DNA from: [Mycobacterium] manitobense
GTDB lineage: Bacteria; Actinomycetota; Actinomycetes; Mycobacteriales; Mycobacteriaceae
Direction: 5' to 3'
NCBI RefSeq assembly: GCF_025821665.1
Contig: NZ_JACKSJ010000228.1
Location: 1 to 38,988 of the forward strand
DNA: 38,988 nt
The number at the start of each line of letters is the position of its first letter. Position 1 is the first letter of the stretch. Made by a program: the position numbers and the translations under genes. Below are positions 1 through 8,401 of this stretch, piece by piece. The notes beneath the pieces are model-generated. The model searched no databases, was not told where the DNA came from, and worked only from the letters and a program-made list of their open reading frames with translations.

Positions 1-873
1 TCCGCGCCGATCTCGCCGCACCGCGAGCGTGGTGGGCGCGACCTCGCCGGCGAGCGAGAGCGCGGCGACGACGGCGGCCAGCACGCTGACACCCGTGGCC
101 GCGGTGGGTGCGGCCGCCGCAGCAGCCGCGGGCGCCGCGGCACGGTCGGTGGCCTCGCCCCAGTCACGCTGCCTGCGATGCGCCTCGGCGAGCACGCCGT
201 TTAGCCGGCCGCCGACCCGCAGTTCCGGCCCGTGCTCCAGAGCCAGCATCGCGGCCACGTCACGACGCGAGTGATGTTCGGCAGCAACTGCTTCAGCGGC
301 GCCGACCGCCCCGGCGGTGAGGGCGGGCGCCGCGACGCCCGCGATCAGCAGGCACACCGCGAGCACCCCGGCGGCGGCGGGGGAGATGACTGCCAGCAGT
401 CCGACCGCGGCCACAGACAGCACCGCGGCCACCGCGATCGGCAGCACGGCGCGCACCAGTACATCGGACAGCTCGTCCACCGAGGCGCCCGCGCGGGCCA
501 CCAGTTCGCCACTGGGCAGGCGCATCACGACCTCCGTGGGCGCCGACGCCAGCCGCCGGTAGAGGTCGACGCGGACGTTTCCGGCCGAGCGCAGCGCGGT
601 GTCGTGTGCGGCGAGCCGCTGGCAGTACCCGAGCACACCGCGGGAGATGCCAAGAGCCCGGACGGCGACGACCGCCACGGTCAGGTCGAGGATCGGCGGC
701 ATCTGCCATGCGCGGGTGATCAGCCACGCCGACACGGCGGTCAGCGCGAGCGCGCTGCCCAGCGACAGCACCCCGAGCGCCGTGGCCGCCAGCAGTCGCG
801 AGATCCGCGGCCACAGCAGCGCGACGGCCAGCCGGAGGAAGTCACCGCGCGGCAACGACTTCAGCACCGACAT
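1..873 (-). CDS. cydC: CydC, cytochrome bd assembly ABC transporter subunit (3' part cut off by window edge)
   Basis: CydC pairs with CydD as the inner-membrane ABC exporter of thiols/haem-related reductant needed to assemble cytochrome bd. The 291 visible codons give the N-terminal membrane domain only: alternating hydrophobic segments (for example LLAATALGVLSLGSALAL) with the family-typical SAWLITRAWQMPPI and the loop GELVARAGASVDELSDVLVR. The ATPase domain lies beyond the left edge. I chose the ATG at 873, which reads MSVLKSLPRGDFLRL and overlaps the end of cydD by 32 bp, so translation is probably coupled. A 173-aa open frame inside it on the same strand is out of frame and not a gene. 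It is the last gene of cydABDC. Identification is firm from position and family features. Confidence 0.88.
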   Translation of the reverse strand, partial: MSVLKSLPRGDFLRLAVALLWPRISRLLAATALGVLSLGSALALTAVSAWLITRAWQMPPILDLTVAVVAVRALGISRGVLGYCQRLAAHDTALRSAGNVRVDLYRRLASAPTEVVMRLPSGELVARAGASVDELSDVLVRAVLPIAVAAVLSVAAVGLLAVISPAAAGVLAVCLLIAGVAAPALTAGAVGAAEAVAAEHHSRRDVAAMLALEHGPELRVGGRLNGVLAEAHRRQRDWGEATDRAAAPAAAAAAAPTAATGVSVLAAVVAALSLAGEVAPTTLAVRRDRRG

Positions 874-2464
874 CACCCCCGATGCGCAGCACGCGGTCGC
901 CGATCGCGAGCACCGGATCGCGGTGTCCGACCACCACCACGGTGGCCCCGGCGCGTGCCCGCGCCGTGATCGCCTCGAGCACCCGGGTCTCGAGGGCGGT
1001 GTCCAGGTGCGCGGTCGGTTCGTCGAGCAGCAGCACGGGCGCGGCCGAGCCGAGCGCCCGCGCCAGCCCGAGCCGCTGGCGCTGGCCGAGTGACAGGCCG
1101 ACGCCGTCGCGGCCGACCACGGTCTGCGCCCCCGCAGGCAGGTCGGCGAGCACGGCGTCGAATCCTGTTGCACGGCAGACCTCGTCGAGATTGGCCAGCG
1201 GGCCGAACAGCTCGAGGTTGTCGGCCACCGTGCCGGGTACCACCACCGGGCGGTGGTCCAGCCAGGACACCTGCGCCCACCAGGCGGGCAGGTCGAGGTC
1301 GGCGACGTCGATGCCGCCGACGCGGACCCGCCCCGATGTCGGAGCGGCCAGCCCCAGGATGGTGTGCAGGGTGGTGCTCTTCCCGCATCCGTTCGGTCCG
1401 GTGAGCACGGTGACCGCACCGGGGGTGATCTCCGCCGCCAGCGCCTCGACGGTGATGGTGGCGCCTGCCGCGTGCACCCGGGCGCTGCCGCTGGGTGGTG
1501 CGGGCTGGTCGAGCAGCGCGAAAGCCCGCTCGGCGGCGGCCTTTCCGTCCTGGGCGGCGTGGAACTCCACGCCGACGCGGCGCAGCGGCCAGAACACCTC
1601 CGGTGCCAGCAGCAGCGCGGTGAGCCCCGCGGACAAGGTCAGCTCGCCGTACACCAGCCGCAGACCGACACCCACCGCCACCAGGGCTACGCCCAGGGTG
1701 GCGATCAGTTCCAGCACCAGCGCGGACAGGAACGCGATCCGCAGCGTGGCCATCGCCGAACGGCGGTGCGCGGCCGACAGTTCGGCGATGCGCCCGGCGG
1801 CGCCGTCGGCCCGTCCCAGCGCGCGTAGCGTCGGGATGCCTGCGATGAGGTCGAGCAGGCGGGACTGCAGGGTGGTCAACGCGGCCAGCGAGGCGGCCGA
1901 GCGGTCGCGGGTCAGCAGCCCGATCAGCACCATGAACACCGGGATGAGCGGCAGGGCGATCAGCACGATCAGCGCCGAGCGCCAGTCGTAGAAGGCGATG
2001 GCCAACGCCGCGGCCGGGGTGAGGACCGCCGCGAGCAGCACGGCGGGGAGGTAGGCGGTGAAGAACGGTCGCAGCCCGTCGAGTCCGCGGCTGACCACGA
2101 CCGCCGCGGCATCCCGGTCGGCGGCGAGCCTGCGGGGCGGTGCCGTCGTCACCGCGCGCAGCACCCGGCCGGACAGGTCCGCGATCAGCGCGGTCGCTCC
2201 GCGCTGCGACAACCGGCCCTGCGCCCACTGGGCGGCGACGCGCACGGCGTAGAGCAGGGCCAGCACGAGGAGCGCGGGAGTCCACCGCGCGAGGCCGCCC
2301 GAGCCGGGGTCGGTGACGATGCCTGCCACCACGTGGGCGAGCAGCACCGCCGACGCGATGGTGGCGGCGGCGATCAGCACACCGCACGCCACCGAGGCGA
2401 GGACGTGGCGGCGCACCGCGGGCGAGGCGGTGAGGGCCCGGGGGAGGCTCAGCGGCTCCGCCAT
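842..2464 (-). CDS. cydD: CydD, cytochrome bd assembly ABC transporter subunit
   Basis: A 540-residue ABC half-transporter, partner of CydC, required for functional cytochrome bd in the membrane. Residues 1-310 are an exporter-type membrane domain with about six hydrophobic segments. The ATPase domain follows: Walker A GPNGCGKST at 356-364, signature LSLGQ at 457-461 (variant of LSGGQ), Walker B VLLLDEP at 477-483 and the H-loop histidine at 514. A longer open frame starts at 2575, but that puts 37 residues inside cydB; the ATG at 2464 (MAEPLSLPRA) overlaps the cydB stop by only 16 bp and gives normal family length. The cydD end overlaps cydC. Confidence 0.92.
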   Translation of the reverse strand: MAEPLSLPRALTASPAVRRHVLASVACGVLIAAATIASAVLLAHVVAGIVTDPGSGGLARWTPALLVLALLYAVRVAAQWAQGRLSQRGATALIADLSGRVLRAVTTAPPRRLAADRDAAAVVVSRGLDGLRPFFTAYLPAVLLAAVLTPAAALAIAFYDWRSALIVLIALPLIPVFMVLIGLLTRDRSAASLAALTTLQSRLLDLIAGIPTLRALGRADGAAGRIAELSAAHRRSAMATLRIAFLSALVLELIATLGVALVAVGVGLRLVYGELTLSAGLTALLLAPEVFWPLRRVGVEFHAAQDGKAAAERAFALLDQPAPPSGSARVHAAGATITVEALAAEITPGAVTVLTGPNGCGKSTTLHTILGLAAPTSGRVRVGGIDVADLDLPAWWAQVSWLDHRPVVVPGTVADNLELFGPLANLDEVCRATGFDAVLADLPAGAQTVVGRDGVGLSLGQRQRLGLARALGSAAPVLLLDEPTAHLDTALETRVLEAITARARAGATVVVVGHRDPVLAIGDRVLRIGGDVGAEVVAAR

Positions 2465-3492
2465 GACAGTCCTGTCGGCTCGGGGATGCGTTCGGCCGAG
2501 ATGCGCTGCCGGAACACCCAGTACGTCCAGCCCTGGTAGACCATGACCAGTGGCGCCAGGATCACCGCGGCCCACGTCAGGATCTTCAGCGTGTACGGCG
2601 ACGACGACGCGTTGTCGACGGTCAGGCTCCAGGCCGGGTCGAGCGTGGACGGGATGAGGTCGGGGTACAGCGAGGCGAACAGCAGCACCACGACCGCCGC
2701 GACCGCGGTGGTGGTGTGTACGAACGCCCAGCCGTCACCCGAACCGCTCCAGATGCGGGTCATCGCGGCCAGCAGCGCGACCGCGGCCGCGGCGAGCACC
2801 AGCCAGGTCCAGGTCTTCCCGTACGCCAGCTGGGTCCACAGCCCGAAAGCGGCGACCACCACGGTCACCGGTACCGAGAGCCGCGTCGCCACCCGCAGCG
2901 CATCGCTGCGCACTGCGCCCTCGGTCTTCAGGGTGATGAAGACGGCGCCGTGCAGCAGGAACAGGCCACCGGTGGCCAGCCCGCCCAGAAGTGGGTAGCC
3001 GAGCAGGTCGCCCACGGTGAGGCTGACCTGTTTGTCCGCGTCGACCGGCAGGCCCCGCACCAGCGCGGCGAACACGACGCCCCACAGCACGGCGGGCACC
3101 CAGGAGCCGGCGGCGATGGCGAGGTCGGCGCGCGACCGCCAGCGGGGATCGTCGATCTTGCCCCGCCATTCGATCGCGACGACGCGAAGGATCATCGAGC
3201 ACAGGATCAGCAGCAGCGGCAGGTAGAGCCCGGAGAACATGGTGGCGTACATGTCGGGGAAGGCGGCGAACATCGCACCGGCGGCGGTGATCAGCCAGAC
3301 CTCGTTGCCGTCCCACACCGGTCCGATCGTGTTGAGCACCGCACGCCTGCGCTTCTCTACCGCGTCGGCACCCGACTCGGCGCCCATCCGGCCGATCAGC
3401 CCCATCAGCATGCCGACGCCGAAGTCGAAGCCCTCCAGCACCAGGAAGCCGAGGAACAGCAGGGCCAGCAGCACGAACCAGATGTCAGCCAC
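2449..3492 (-). CDS. cydB: CydB, cytochrome bd ubiquinol/menaquinol oxidase subunit II
   Basis: Second subunit of cytochrome bd, the high-affinity quinol oxidase that reduces O2 to water without pumping protons. 347 residues, usual length, almost entirely membrane helices. Family motifs are present: EGFDFGVG at about 20-27 and GPVWDGNEVWLITAAGA at about 57-73. The start is GTG at 3492, preceded by a strong purine-rich ribosome site (aggaggagg) six bases upstream. It begins 12 bp after the cydA stop and overlaps cydD, so cydA-cydB-cydD-cydC read as one transcript. Confidence 0.95.
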   Translation of the reverse strand: MADIWFVLLALLFLGFLVLEGFDFGVGMLMGLIGRMGAESGADAVEKRRRAVLNTIGPVWDGNEVWLITAAGAMFAAFPDMYATMFSGLYLPLLLILCSMILRVVAIEWRGKIDDPRWRSRADLAIAAGSWVPAVLWGVVFAALVRGLPVDADKQVSLTVGDLLGYPLLGGLATGGLFLLHGAVFITLKTEGAVRSDALRVATRLSVPVTVVVAAFGLWTQLAYGKTWTWLVLAAAAVALLAAMTRIWSGSGDGWAFVHTTTAVAAVVVLLFASLYPDLIPSTLDPAWSLTVDNASSSPYTLKILTWAAVILAPLVMVYQGWTYWVFRQRISAERIPEPTGLSWRSR

Positions 3493-3504
3493 GGTGCCTC
3501 CTCC

Positions 3505-4965
3505 TCAGTACGCGAACGACAGCGGGGCGACGTCGTCGTCCCCGGGCGGTGTGGGCGGGGCCGGTTCGGCGTCGTGTTCCTTCGGACCCGCGACGACGTA
3601 ACGGCGCAGCAGCCCGAACCAGATCACCGCGAGCACGCCGTAGAGCAGTGTCAGGGTCAGCAGTGAGGTGACCACCATGCCGGTGGCGTGACCGGACACC
3701 CCCTCGGCCACGGTGAGCCGGATGGCGGGGTCGCCGGTGGGGTTGGGCACCACCACCCACGGCTGCCTGCCCATCTCGGTGAACACCCAGCCCGCACTGT
3801 TGGCCAGGAACGGCGTGGGGATGGTCAGCAGCGCGAAGCGGGAGAACCAGGCCCGGTCGGTGGTGCGGCCGCCACGGGTCAGCCACAGCGCCACGAGGGC
3901 GAACAGCGCGGGGACCGCGAGCAGGCCGATCATCGCCCGGAACGACCAGTAGGTGACGAACAGGTTGGGCCGGTAGTCACCGGGCCCGTAGGTGGCCTCG
4001 TACCGCTGCTGCAGGTCCTCGACGCCCTCGAGGTGCACGCCGTCGAACCGGCCCTCGGCCAGGAACGGCAGCACGTAGGGCACCTCGATGACGTGCACCA
4101 CGCTGTCGCAGTTGTTGTGCGTGCCCACGGTGAGGACCGAGAAGTCGGGGTCGGTCTCGCTGTGGCACAACGACTCCGCCGACGCCATCTTCATCGGCTG
4201 CTGGTCGAACATCAGCTTGCCCTGGACGTCGCCGGTCCATGCGAGCGCACCCGCCGAGACCAGCGTGACGACGCAGCCGAGCAGCATCGCCGGACGGAAC
4301 ATGCCGGGTGCCGGGGTGTCCGGCTTGTCCGTGCGGTGTGCCCGCACCATCCACCACGCGCAGACGCACGCGACGAAGGCGCCTGCGGTCAGGAAGGACC
4401 CGGCGACCGCGTGCGAGAACGCCGCCACCGCGGTGTTGTTGGTGAGCAACCCGACGATGCTGGTGAGCTCGGCGCGGCCGGTGTCGGGGTTGAAGCGTGC
4501 GCCGACGGGGTGCTGCATCCAGGAGTTCGCGGCGATGATGAAGAACGCCGACGCGTTGACCGCCAGGGCGACGATCCAGATGCACGCCAGGTGCATCAGG
4601 CGGGGTAGCCGGGTCCAGCCGAAGATCCACAGGCCGATGAAGGTCGATTCGAAGAAGAACGCCGCAAGACCCTCCATCGCCAGCGGCGCACCGAACACGT
4701 CGCCGACGAAGCGGGAGTACTCGCTCCAGTTCATCCCGAACTGGAACTCCTGGACGATGCCGGTGGCGACGCCGATCGCGAAGTTGATCAGGAACAGCTT
4801 GCCGAAGAACCGGGTCAGCCGGTACCAGGCGGGGTTGTCGGTGACCAGCCACAGCGTCTGCATGAGCGCGACCAGCGGGGCCAGGCCGATGGTCAGCGGA
4901 ACGAAGATGAAGTGGTAGACGGTGGTGATCCCGAACTGCCACCGTGACACATCGAGCGCGTCCAT
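3505..4965 (-). CDS. cydA: CydA, cytochrome bd oxidase subunit I
   Basis: Haem-bearing subunit of cytochrome bd: oxidises menaquinol and reduces oxygen in the plasma membrane, used at low oxygen and when the bcc-aa3 branch is blocked. 486 residues. All landmark residues are seen: haem ligands His18 and His185, Met398 just before GRQPW (399-403), acidic residues Glu98 and Glu106, and the Q-loop QQPMKMASAE with Lys259 and Glu264. The Q-loop region is short (CydA-S type). The C-tail (460-486) is Pro/Asp rich. ATG at 4965 follows aagaggg at good spacing. First gene of the cyd operon; a palindrome 33-60 bp upstream of the start may control it. Confidence 0.96.
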   Translation of the reverse strand: MDALDVSRWQFGITTVYHFIFVPLTIGLAPLVALMQTLWLVTDNPAWYRLTRFFGKLFLINFAIGVATGIVQEFQFGMNWSEYSRFVGDVFGAPLAMEGLAAFFFESTFIGLWIFGWTRLPRLMHLACIWIVALAVNASAFFIIAANSWMQHPVGARFNPDTGRAELTSIVGLLTNNTAVAAFSHAVAGSFLTAGAFVACVCAWWMVRAHRTDKPDTPAPGMFRPAMLLGCVVTLVSAGALAWTGDVQGKLMFDQQPMKMASAESLCHSETDPDFSVLTVGTHNNCDSVVHVIEVPYVLPFLAEGRFDGVHLEGVEDLQQRYEATYGPGDYRPNLFVTYWSFRAMIGLLAVPALFALVALWLTRGGRTTDRAWFSRFALLTIPTPFLANSAGWVFTEMGRQPWVVVPNPTGDPAIRLTVAEGVSGHATGMVVTSLLTLTLLYGVLAVIWFGLLRRYVVAGPKEHDAEPAPPTPPGDDDVAPLSFAY

Positions 4966-4997
4966 CCGACCCTCTTCCGTGGGCTGTGAGACCAGCC

Positions 4998-5025
4998 TAC
5001 GACAGGGCTACGACAAGTTGTAGTA
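4998..5025. promoter_or_regulatory. Candidate operator in the cydA leader (inverted plus direct repeats)
   Basis: TACGACA occurs at 4998-5004 and again at 5009-5015, 11 bp apart. The second copy forms an inverted repeat with TTGTAGTA: TACGACAA-G-TTGTAGTA, 7 of 8 positions matching, at 5009-5025. It sits in the 73-bp gap between the HdeD-like gene and cydA, where a repressor would block the cyd transcript. The half-site TACTACA resembles BlaI/MecI/CopY operators. Which regulator binds is inference. Confidence 0.4.
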
Positions 5026-5038
5026 GATCCTCTGTGGG

Positions 5039-5638
5039 TTAGCTCACCGCGGGGCCGGCGCCCGCCGCCTGGCCGCCCGCAGGGCCGGCGAGCCGGGACT
5101 CCTTGCGGATTCGCAGAGCCGTCACGATCTCCACGACACCCAGCACGACGAGGATGATGCCGGTCACCTGGGTCACGGCCACGAGGCCCTCGAGCGGGGC
5201 GGCGAACATAATGATGCCCGCCACGATCCCGAGCGCGCCGACGATGATCTCCCAGACCCGGCCCGGCAGGGTGTTGTCCGCGATCGCCGACATCAGCGTG
5301 GCCACGCCGCGGAAGATGAATCCGACGCCGATCCAGATCGCCAGCAGGTCGATCGAGTTCTGCAGGTTGATGAAGCACAGCACGGCGAGCACGAGTGCGG
5401 CCGCCCCGCTGATGAACAGCAGCGCCCGCCCACCCAGCGACGACCGCACGCTGAAGGCCATAACCAGCTGCGACACACCGGTCACCAGCAGGTAGGCGCC
5501 GAAGAAGATCGCGGTCACCAGGATCGCCGCACCCGGCCGCACGAACACCAGGACGCCAAGGATCAGCGCCGCGACGCCGGTGAACAGCGCCGCCTTCCAC
5601 AGATGCGGCAACATGGTTGGGGCAGTAGTGGTTTCCAT
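5039..5638 (-). CDS. HdeD/DUF308-family membrane protein
   Basis: A 199-residue protein with about six hydrophobic helices in three helix pairs, the DUF308 (HdeD) pattern: LWKAALFTGVAALILGVLVF, then ILVTAIFFGAYLLVTGVSQL, and so on. HdeD proteins are linked to acid stress in enterobacteria, but the mycobacterial role is unknown. The Ala/Gly-rich C-tail is cytoplasmic or disordered. I start it at the ATG at 5638 (METTTAPTM); an alternative start at 5656 adds six residues, and neither has a clear ribosome site. It lies directly upstream of cydA in the same direction, at the place of M. tuberculosis Rv1624c, but the 73-bp gap with an operator suggests a separate cyd promoter. Confidence 0.85.
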   Translation of the reverse strand: METTTAPTMLPHLWKAALFTGVAALILGVLVFVRPGAAILVTAIFFGAYLLVTGVSQLVMAFSVRSSLGGRALLFISGAAALVLAVLCFINLQNSIDLLAIWIGVGFIFRGVATLMSAIADNTLPGRVWEIIVGALGIVAGIIMFAAPLEGLVAVTQVTGIILVVLGVVEIVTALRIRKESRLAGPAGGQAAGAGPAVS

Positions 5639-5710
5639 GCGCGAAGTGTGGCACAACGCCGCCTGGCCAGGGCGGATTTGGTAGTACGGCTGTGGCGGCG
5701 GTGCGCGGTC

Positions 5711-5726
5711 GTTAATGTTCCGTTAC
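5711..5726 (-). promoter_or_regulatory. Possible GlnR-like box upstream of the amino-acid transporter
   Basis: Read on the minus strand: GTAAC, six bases, TTAAC. This resembles one a/b half of the actinobacterial GlnR element (GTnAC-n6-GAAAC) with two departures in the second half. It lies about 85 bp before the binding-protein gene at 5810. Nitrogen control of a polar amino-acid importer would make sense, but the match is weak. Confidence 0.22.
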
Positions 5727-5809
5727 CGGCGCTGCGCGCCGGGTCCACGGTCGTTATCGTCGTCGGTTCGGGACGACCAGACGACCCGAGCTAGGAGAAA
5801 GAGGCAATC

Positions 5810-6727
5810 GTGTTAGCTGAATGTCGCACCCGGCGAGGCAAGCTGTGGCGCATCGCAACGGTGCTCGCCGCCAGCGGCGCGCTGGCCCTGTCCGGCTGCG
5901 TCGACAACTCCGAGTCGTCGGGGTCGGGTTCGGAGACCACCGCCGCCACGGCCACGAAGGTCGACGAGATCGCCAACTCCGTGCCCGAGGCCATCAAGTC
6001 GACCGGCAAGCTGGTCGTCGGCACCGATCCGACCTACCCGCCGAACGAGTTCAAGGACGCCAGCGGCCAGGTGATCGGATTCGACGTCGAGCTGATGAAC
6101 GCGATCGCGGCCACCCTCGGACTCACCGCCGAGTACCGGCAGTCGGCTTTCGACAAGATCATCCCGTCCGTGCAGGGCGGCACGTACAACGTCGGCATGT
6201 CGTCGTTCACCGATTCCAAGGAGCGCGAGCAGCAGGTCGACTTCGTCACCTACTTCGAGGCGGGCTCGGCGTGGGCGCAGCGTGCGGGGGCGGGCATAAA
6301 CCCCGAGGACGCGTGCGGCAAGCGGGTCGCCGTGCAGACGGCCACTGTGCAGGACACCGACGAGATGCCCATGCGCACCCAGAAGTGCATCGCCGAGGGC
6401 AAGCCCGCGATCAACGTGGTGAAGTTCGACGACCAGACGGCGGCCACCACCGCGGTCCGGCTGGGGCAGGCCGACGCGATGTCGGCCGACTCGCCGGTCA
6501 CGGCGTACGCCATCAAGCAGAGCGAGGGCAAGCTCGAGGCCGCCGGTGAGGTGTTCGACTCCGCGCCCTATGGATGGGCGGTCCAGAAGGGCTCACCGCT
6601 CGCCGAGCCGCTGAAGAAGGCGCTGGAGCACCTCATCGAGTCGGGCACCTACGAGCAGGTCGCCAAGAACTGGGGGGCCGAACAGGGGATGATCGACAAG
6701 CCGGTCATCAACGGCGCGATCAGCTGA
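5810..6727 (+). CDS. Polar amino-acid ABC transporter, substrate-binding lipoprotein (family 3)
   Basis: Extracytoplasmic receptor delivering a polar amino acid (glutamate/glutamine/arginine class) to the permease encoded next. 305 residues with a lipoprotein signal: basic start, hydrophobic stretch, lipobox LALSGC with the acylated Cys near residue 30. The mature part is a type II periplasmic-binding fold: GKLVVGTDPTYPPNEF opens lobe 1, DVELMNAIAATLG and TYNVGMSSFTDSKEREQQVDFV are family motifs, and YGWAVQKGSPLAEPLKKALE lies near the end. Start is GTG at 5810 after aggagaaagagg. The permease begins 7 bp after its stop. The exact substrate cannot be read from sequence. Confidence 0.9.
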   Translation: MLAECRTRRGKLWRIATVLAASGALALSGCVDNSESSGSGSETTAATATKVDEIANSVPEAIKSTGKLVVGTDPTYPPNEFKDASGQVIGFDVELMNAIAATLGLTAEYRQSAFDKIIPSVQGGTYNVGMSSFTDSKEREQQVDFVTYFEAGSAWAQRAGAGINPEDACGKRVAVQTATVQDTDEMPMRTQKCIAEGKPAINVVKFDDQTAATTAVRLGQADAMSADSPVTAYAIKQSEGKLEAAGEVFDSAPYGWAVQKGSPLAEPLKKALEHLIESGTYEQVAKNWGAEQGMIDKPVINGAIS

Positions 6728-6734
6728 GTCGCCG

Positions 6735-7643
6735 ATGACCGACGCATCGCCGCCGCCCGCCATCAACGCTGTCCCACTGAGACATCCGTGGCGGTGGGTG
6801 GCGGCGGTCGTCATCCTCGCGCTGTTGGGGTTGTTCATCTACGGCGCCGCCACCAACGAGGCGTACGGCTGGGACACGTACGTCAAATATCTTTTCGATC
6901 AACGCATCTCGGAAGCGGCCTTCAACACGCTTCAGCTGACCATCCTGGCGATGGTGCTGGCGCTCACCCTCGGTGTGCTGCTGGCAGTGATGCGGCTGTC
7001 ACCCAACCCGGTGCTCAAAGCGGTGTCCTGGGGCTACCTGTGGATCTTCCGCGGCACACCGGTGTATGTCCAGCTGGTGCTTTGGGGTCTGGTGCCGACG
7101 ATCTACGCCAACATCCAGTTCGGCGTCCCGTTCGGTCCGTCGCTGTTCCACCTGAACCTGCAGGCGCTGTCGGTCGGCTTCATGCTGGCCGTCATCGGCC
7201 TGGGGCTCAACGAGGCCGCCTACATGGCCGAGATCATCCGCGCGGGCATCAGTTCGGTGCCCGAGGGGCAGTCGGAAGCCTCGATAGCGCTCGGCATGTC
7301 GTGGGGGATGACTGTCCGGCGCACCGTGCTCCCGCAGGCGATGCGGGTGATCATCCCGCCGACCGGCAACGAGTTCATCAGCATGCTCAAGACGGCGTCG
7401 CTGGTCACTGCTGTGCCGTACAGCTTCGAGCTGTACGGCCGGGCCAGGGACATCGGGGTGGAGTTGTTCCAGCCCATCCCGCTGCTGCTGGTCGCCTCGA
7501 CGTGGTACCTGGCGGTCACCAGTGTGCTGATGCTCGGCCAGTACTATCTCGAGCGGTACTTCGCCCGCGGCGCGTCGAGGAAGCTGACCACCAAGCAGCT
7601 CGATGTGCTGGCGAAAGCGCAGACGGGAGAAGCGCACCTATGA
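6735..7643 (+). CDS. Polar amino-acid ABC transporter permease (HisM/GlnP type)
   Basis: Membrane channel of the amino-acid importer. 302 residues: one N-terminal helix (WRWVAAVVILALLGLFIYGA), a family-typical start of the permease domain (AFNTLQLTILAMVLALTLGV), and the EAA loop that contacts the ATPase, seen as EGQSEASIALGMSWG followed by RRTVLPQAMRVIIPPTGNEF. An extra N-terminal helix before the conserved core is common in actinobacterial members. The stop overlaps the ATPase start in ATGA. Probably acts as a homodimer, since only one permease gene is present. Confidence 0.92.
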   Translation: MTDASPPPAINAVPLRHPWRWVAAVVILALLGLFIYGAATNEAYGWDTYVKYLFDQRISEAAFNTLQLTILAMVLALTLGVLLAVMRLSPNPVLKAVSWGYLWIFRGTPVYVQLVLWGLVPTIYANIQFGVPFGPSLFHLNLQALSVGFMLAVIGLGLNEAAYMAEIIRAGISSVPEGQSEASIALGMSWGMTVRRTVLPQAMRVIIPPTGNEFISMLKTASLVTAVPYSFELYGRARDIGVELFQPIPLLLVASTWYLAVTSVLMLGQYYLERYFARGASRKLTTKQLDVLAKAQTGEAHL

Positions 7644-8401
7644 CACCGATGGTCAAGGCCGAGAACGTCTGCAAGAGCTTCGGCGCCCTGCACGTGCTCA
7701 AGGGCGTCACACTGGACGTCGGCAAGGGCGAGGTGCTGTGCATCGTCGGACCGTCTGGGTCGGGTAAGTCGACCTTCCTGCGGTGCGTCAATCACCTCGA
7801 GGTGGTCAACGCCGGCCGCCTCTACGTCGACGGGGAACTGGTGGGCTACCGCGAGCGCGGCGGCAAGCTCTACGAGCTGCCGGCCCGGGAGGCCGCCCGG
7901 CAGCGGCGCGACGTCGGGATGGTGTTCCAGCACTTCAACCTGTTCCCGCACCGCACTGCACTCGGAAACGTCGTCGAGGCGCCGATCCGGGTCAAGGGGG
8001 TGAAGAAGGAGGAAGCGGTAGCCCGCGGGCGGGACCTTCTCGAACAGGTCGGGCTGGCGGACAAGGCGACCGCGTACCCCGCGCAGTTGTCCGGCGGGCA
8101 GCAGCAGCGCGTCGCGATCGCCCGTGCGCTGGCGATGAATCCGAAACTGATGCTGTTCGACGAGCCGACGTCCGCGCTCGACCCCGAACTCGTCGGCGAG
8201 GTGCTCGCGGTGATGAAGAAGCTGGCCGGTGAGGGGATGACCATGCTGGTCGTCACCCACGAGATGGGCTTCGCCCGGGAGGTCGCCGACAAGCTGGTGT
8301 TCATGGACGGCGGGGTGATCGTCGAGAGCGGCGATCCCCGCGAGATGATGAGCAACCCGCAACACGACCGCACGAAGGCGTTCTTGTCCAAGGTGATGTA
8401 G
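7640..8401 (+). CDS. Polar amino-acid ABC transporter ATP-binding protein (GlnQ type)
   Basis: ATPase that drives the importer from the cytoplasmic face. 253 residues: Walker A GPSGSGKST at 37-45, Q-loop FQHFNLFPH at about 96-104, signature LSGGQQQRVAIARAL from 150, Walker B LMLFDEPTSALD from 170 and the switch histidine in VVTHEMGFA. The FPHRTALGNV stretch is typical of the polar amino-acid subfamily. A much longer open frame from 6788 exists, but its first part is an out-of-frame shadow of the permease; ATG at 7640 with an ATGA overlap is the start. The kinase gene begins on the very next base after the stop. Confidence 0.94.
   Translation: MTPMVKAENVCKSFGALHVLKGVTLDVGKGEVLCIVGPSGSGKSTFLRCVNHLEVVNAGRLYVDGELVGYRERGGKLYELPAREAARQRRDVGMVFQHFNLFPHRTALGNVVEAPIRVKGVKKEEAVARGRDLLEQVGLADKATAYPAQLSGGQQQRVAIARALAMNPKLMLFDEPTSALDPELVGEVLAVMKKLAGEGMTMLVVTHEMGFAREVADKLVFMDGGVIVESGDPREMMSNPQHDRTKAFLSKVM

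Noticed and set aside
4985..4989. TGTGA half-site in the cydA leader
   Set aside because: The second half does not follow at six bases, so it is not a supported CRP site.
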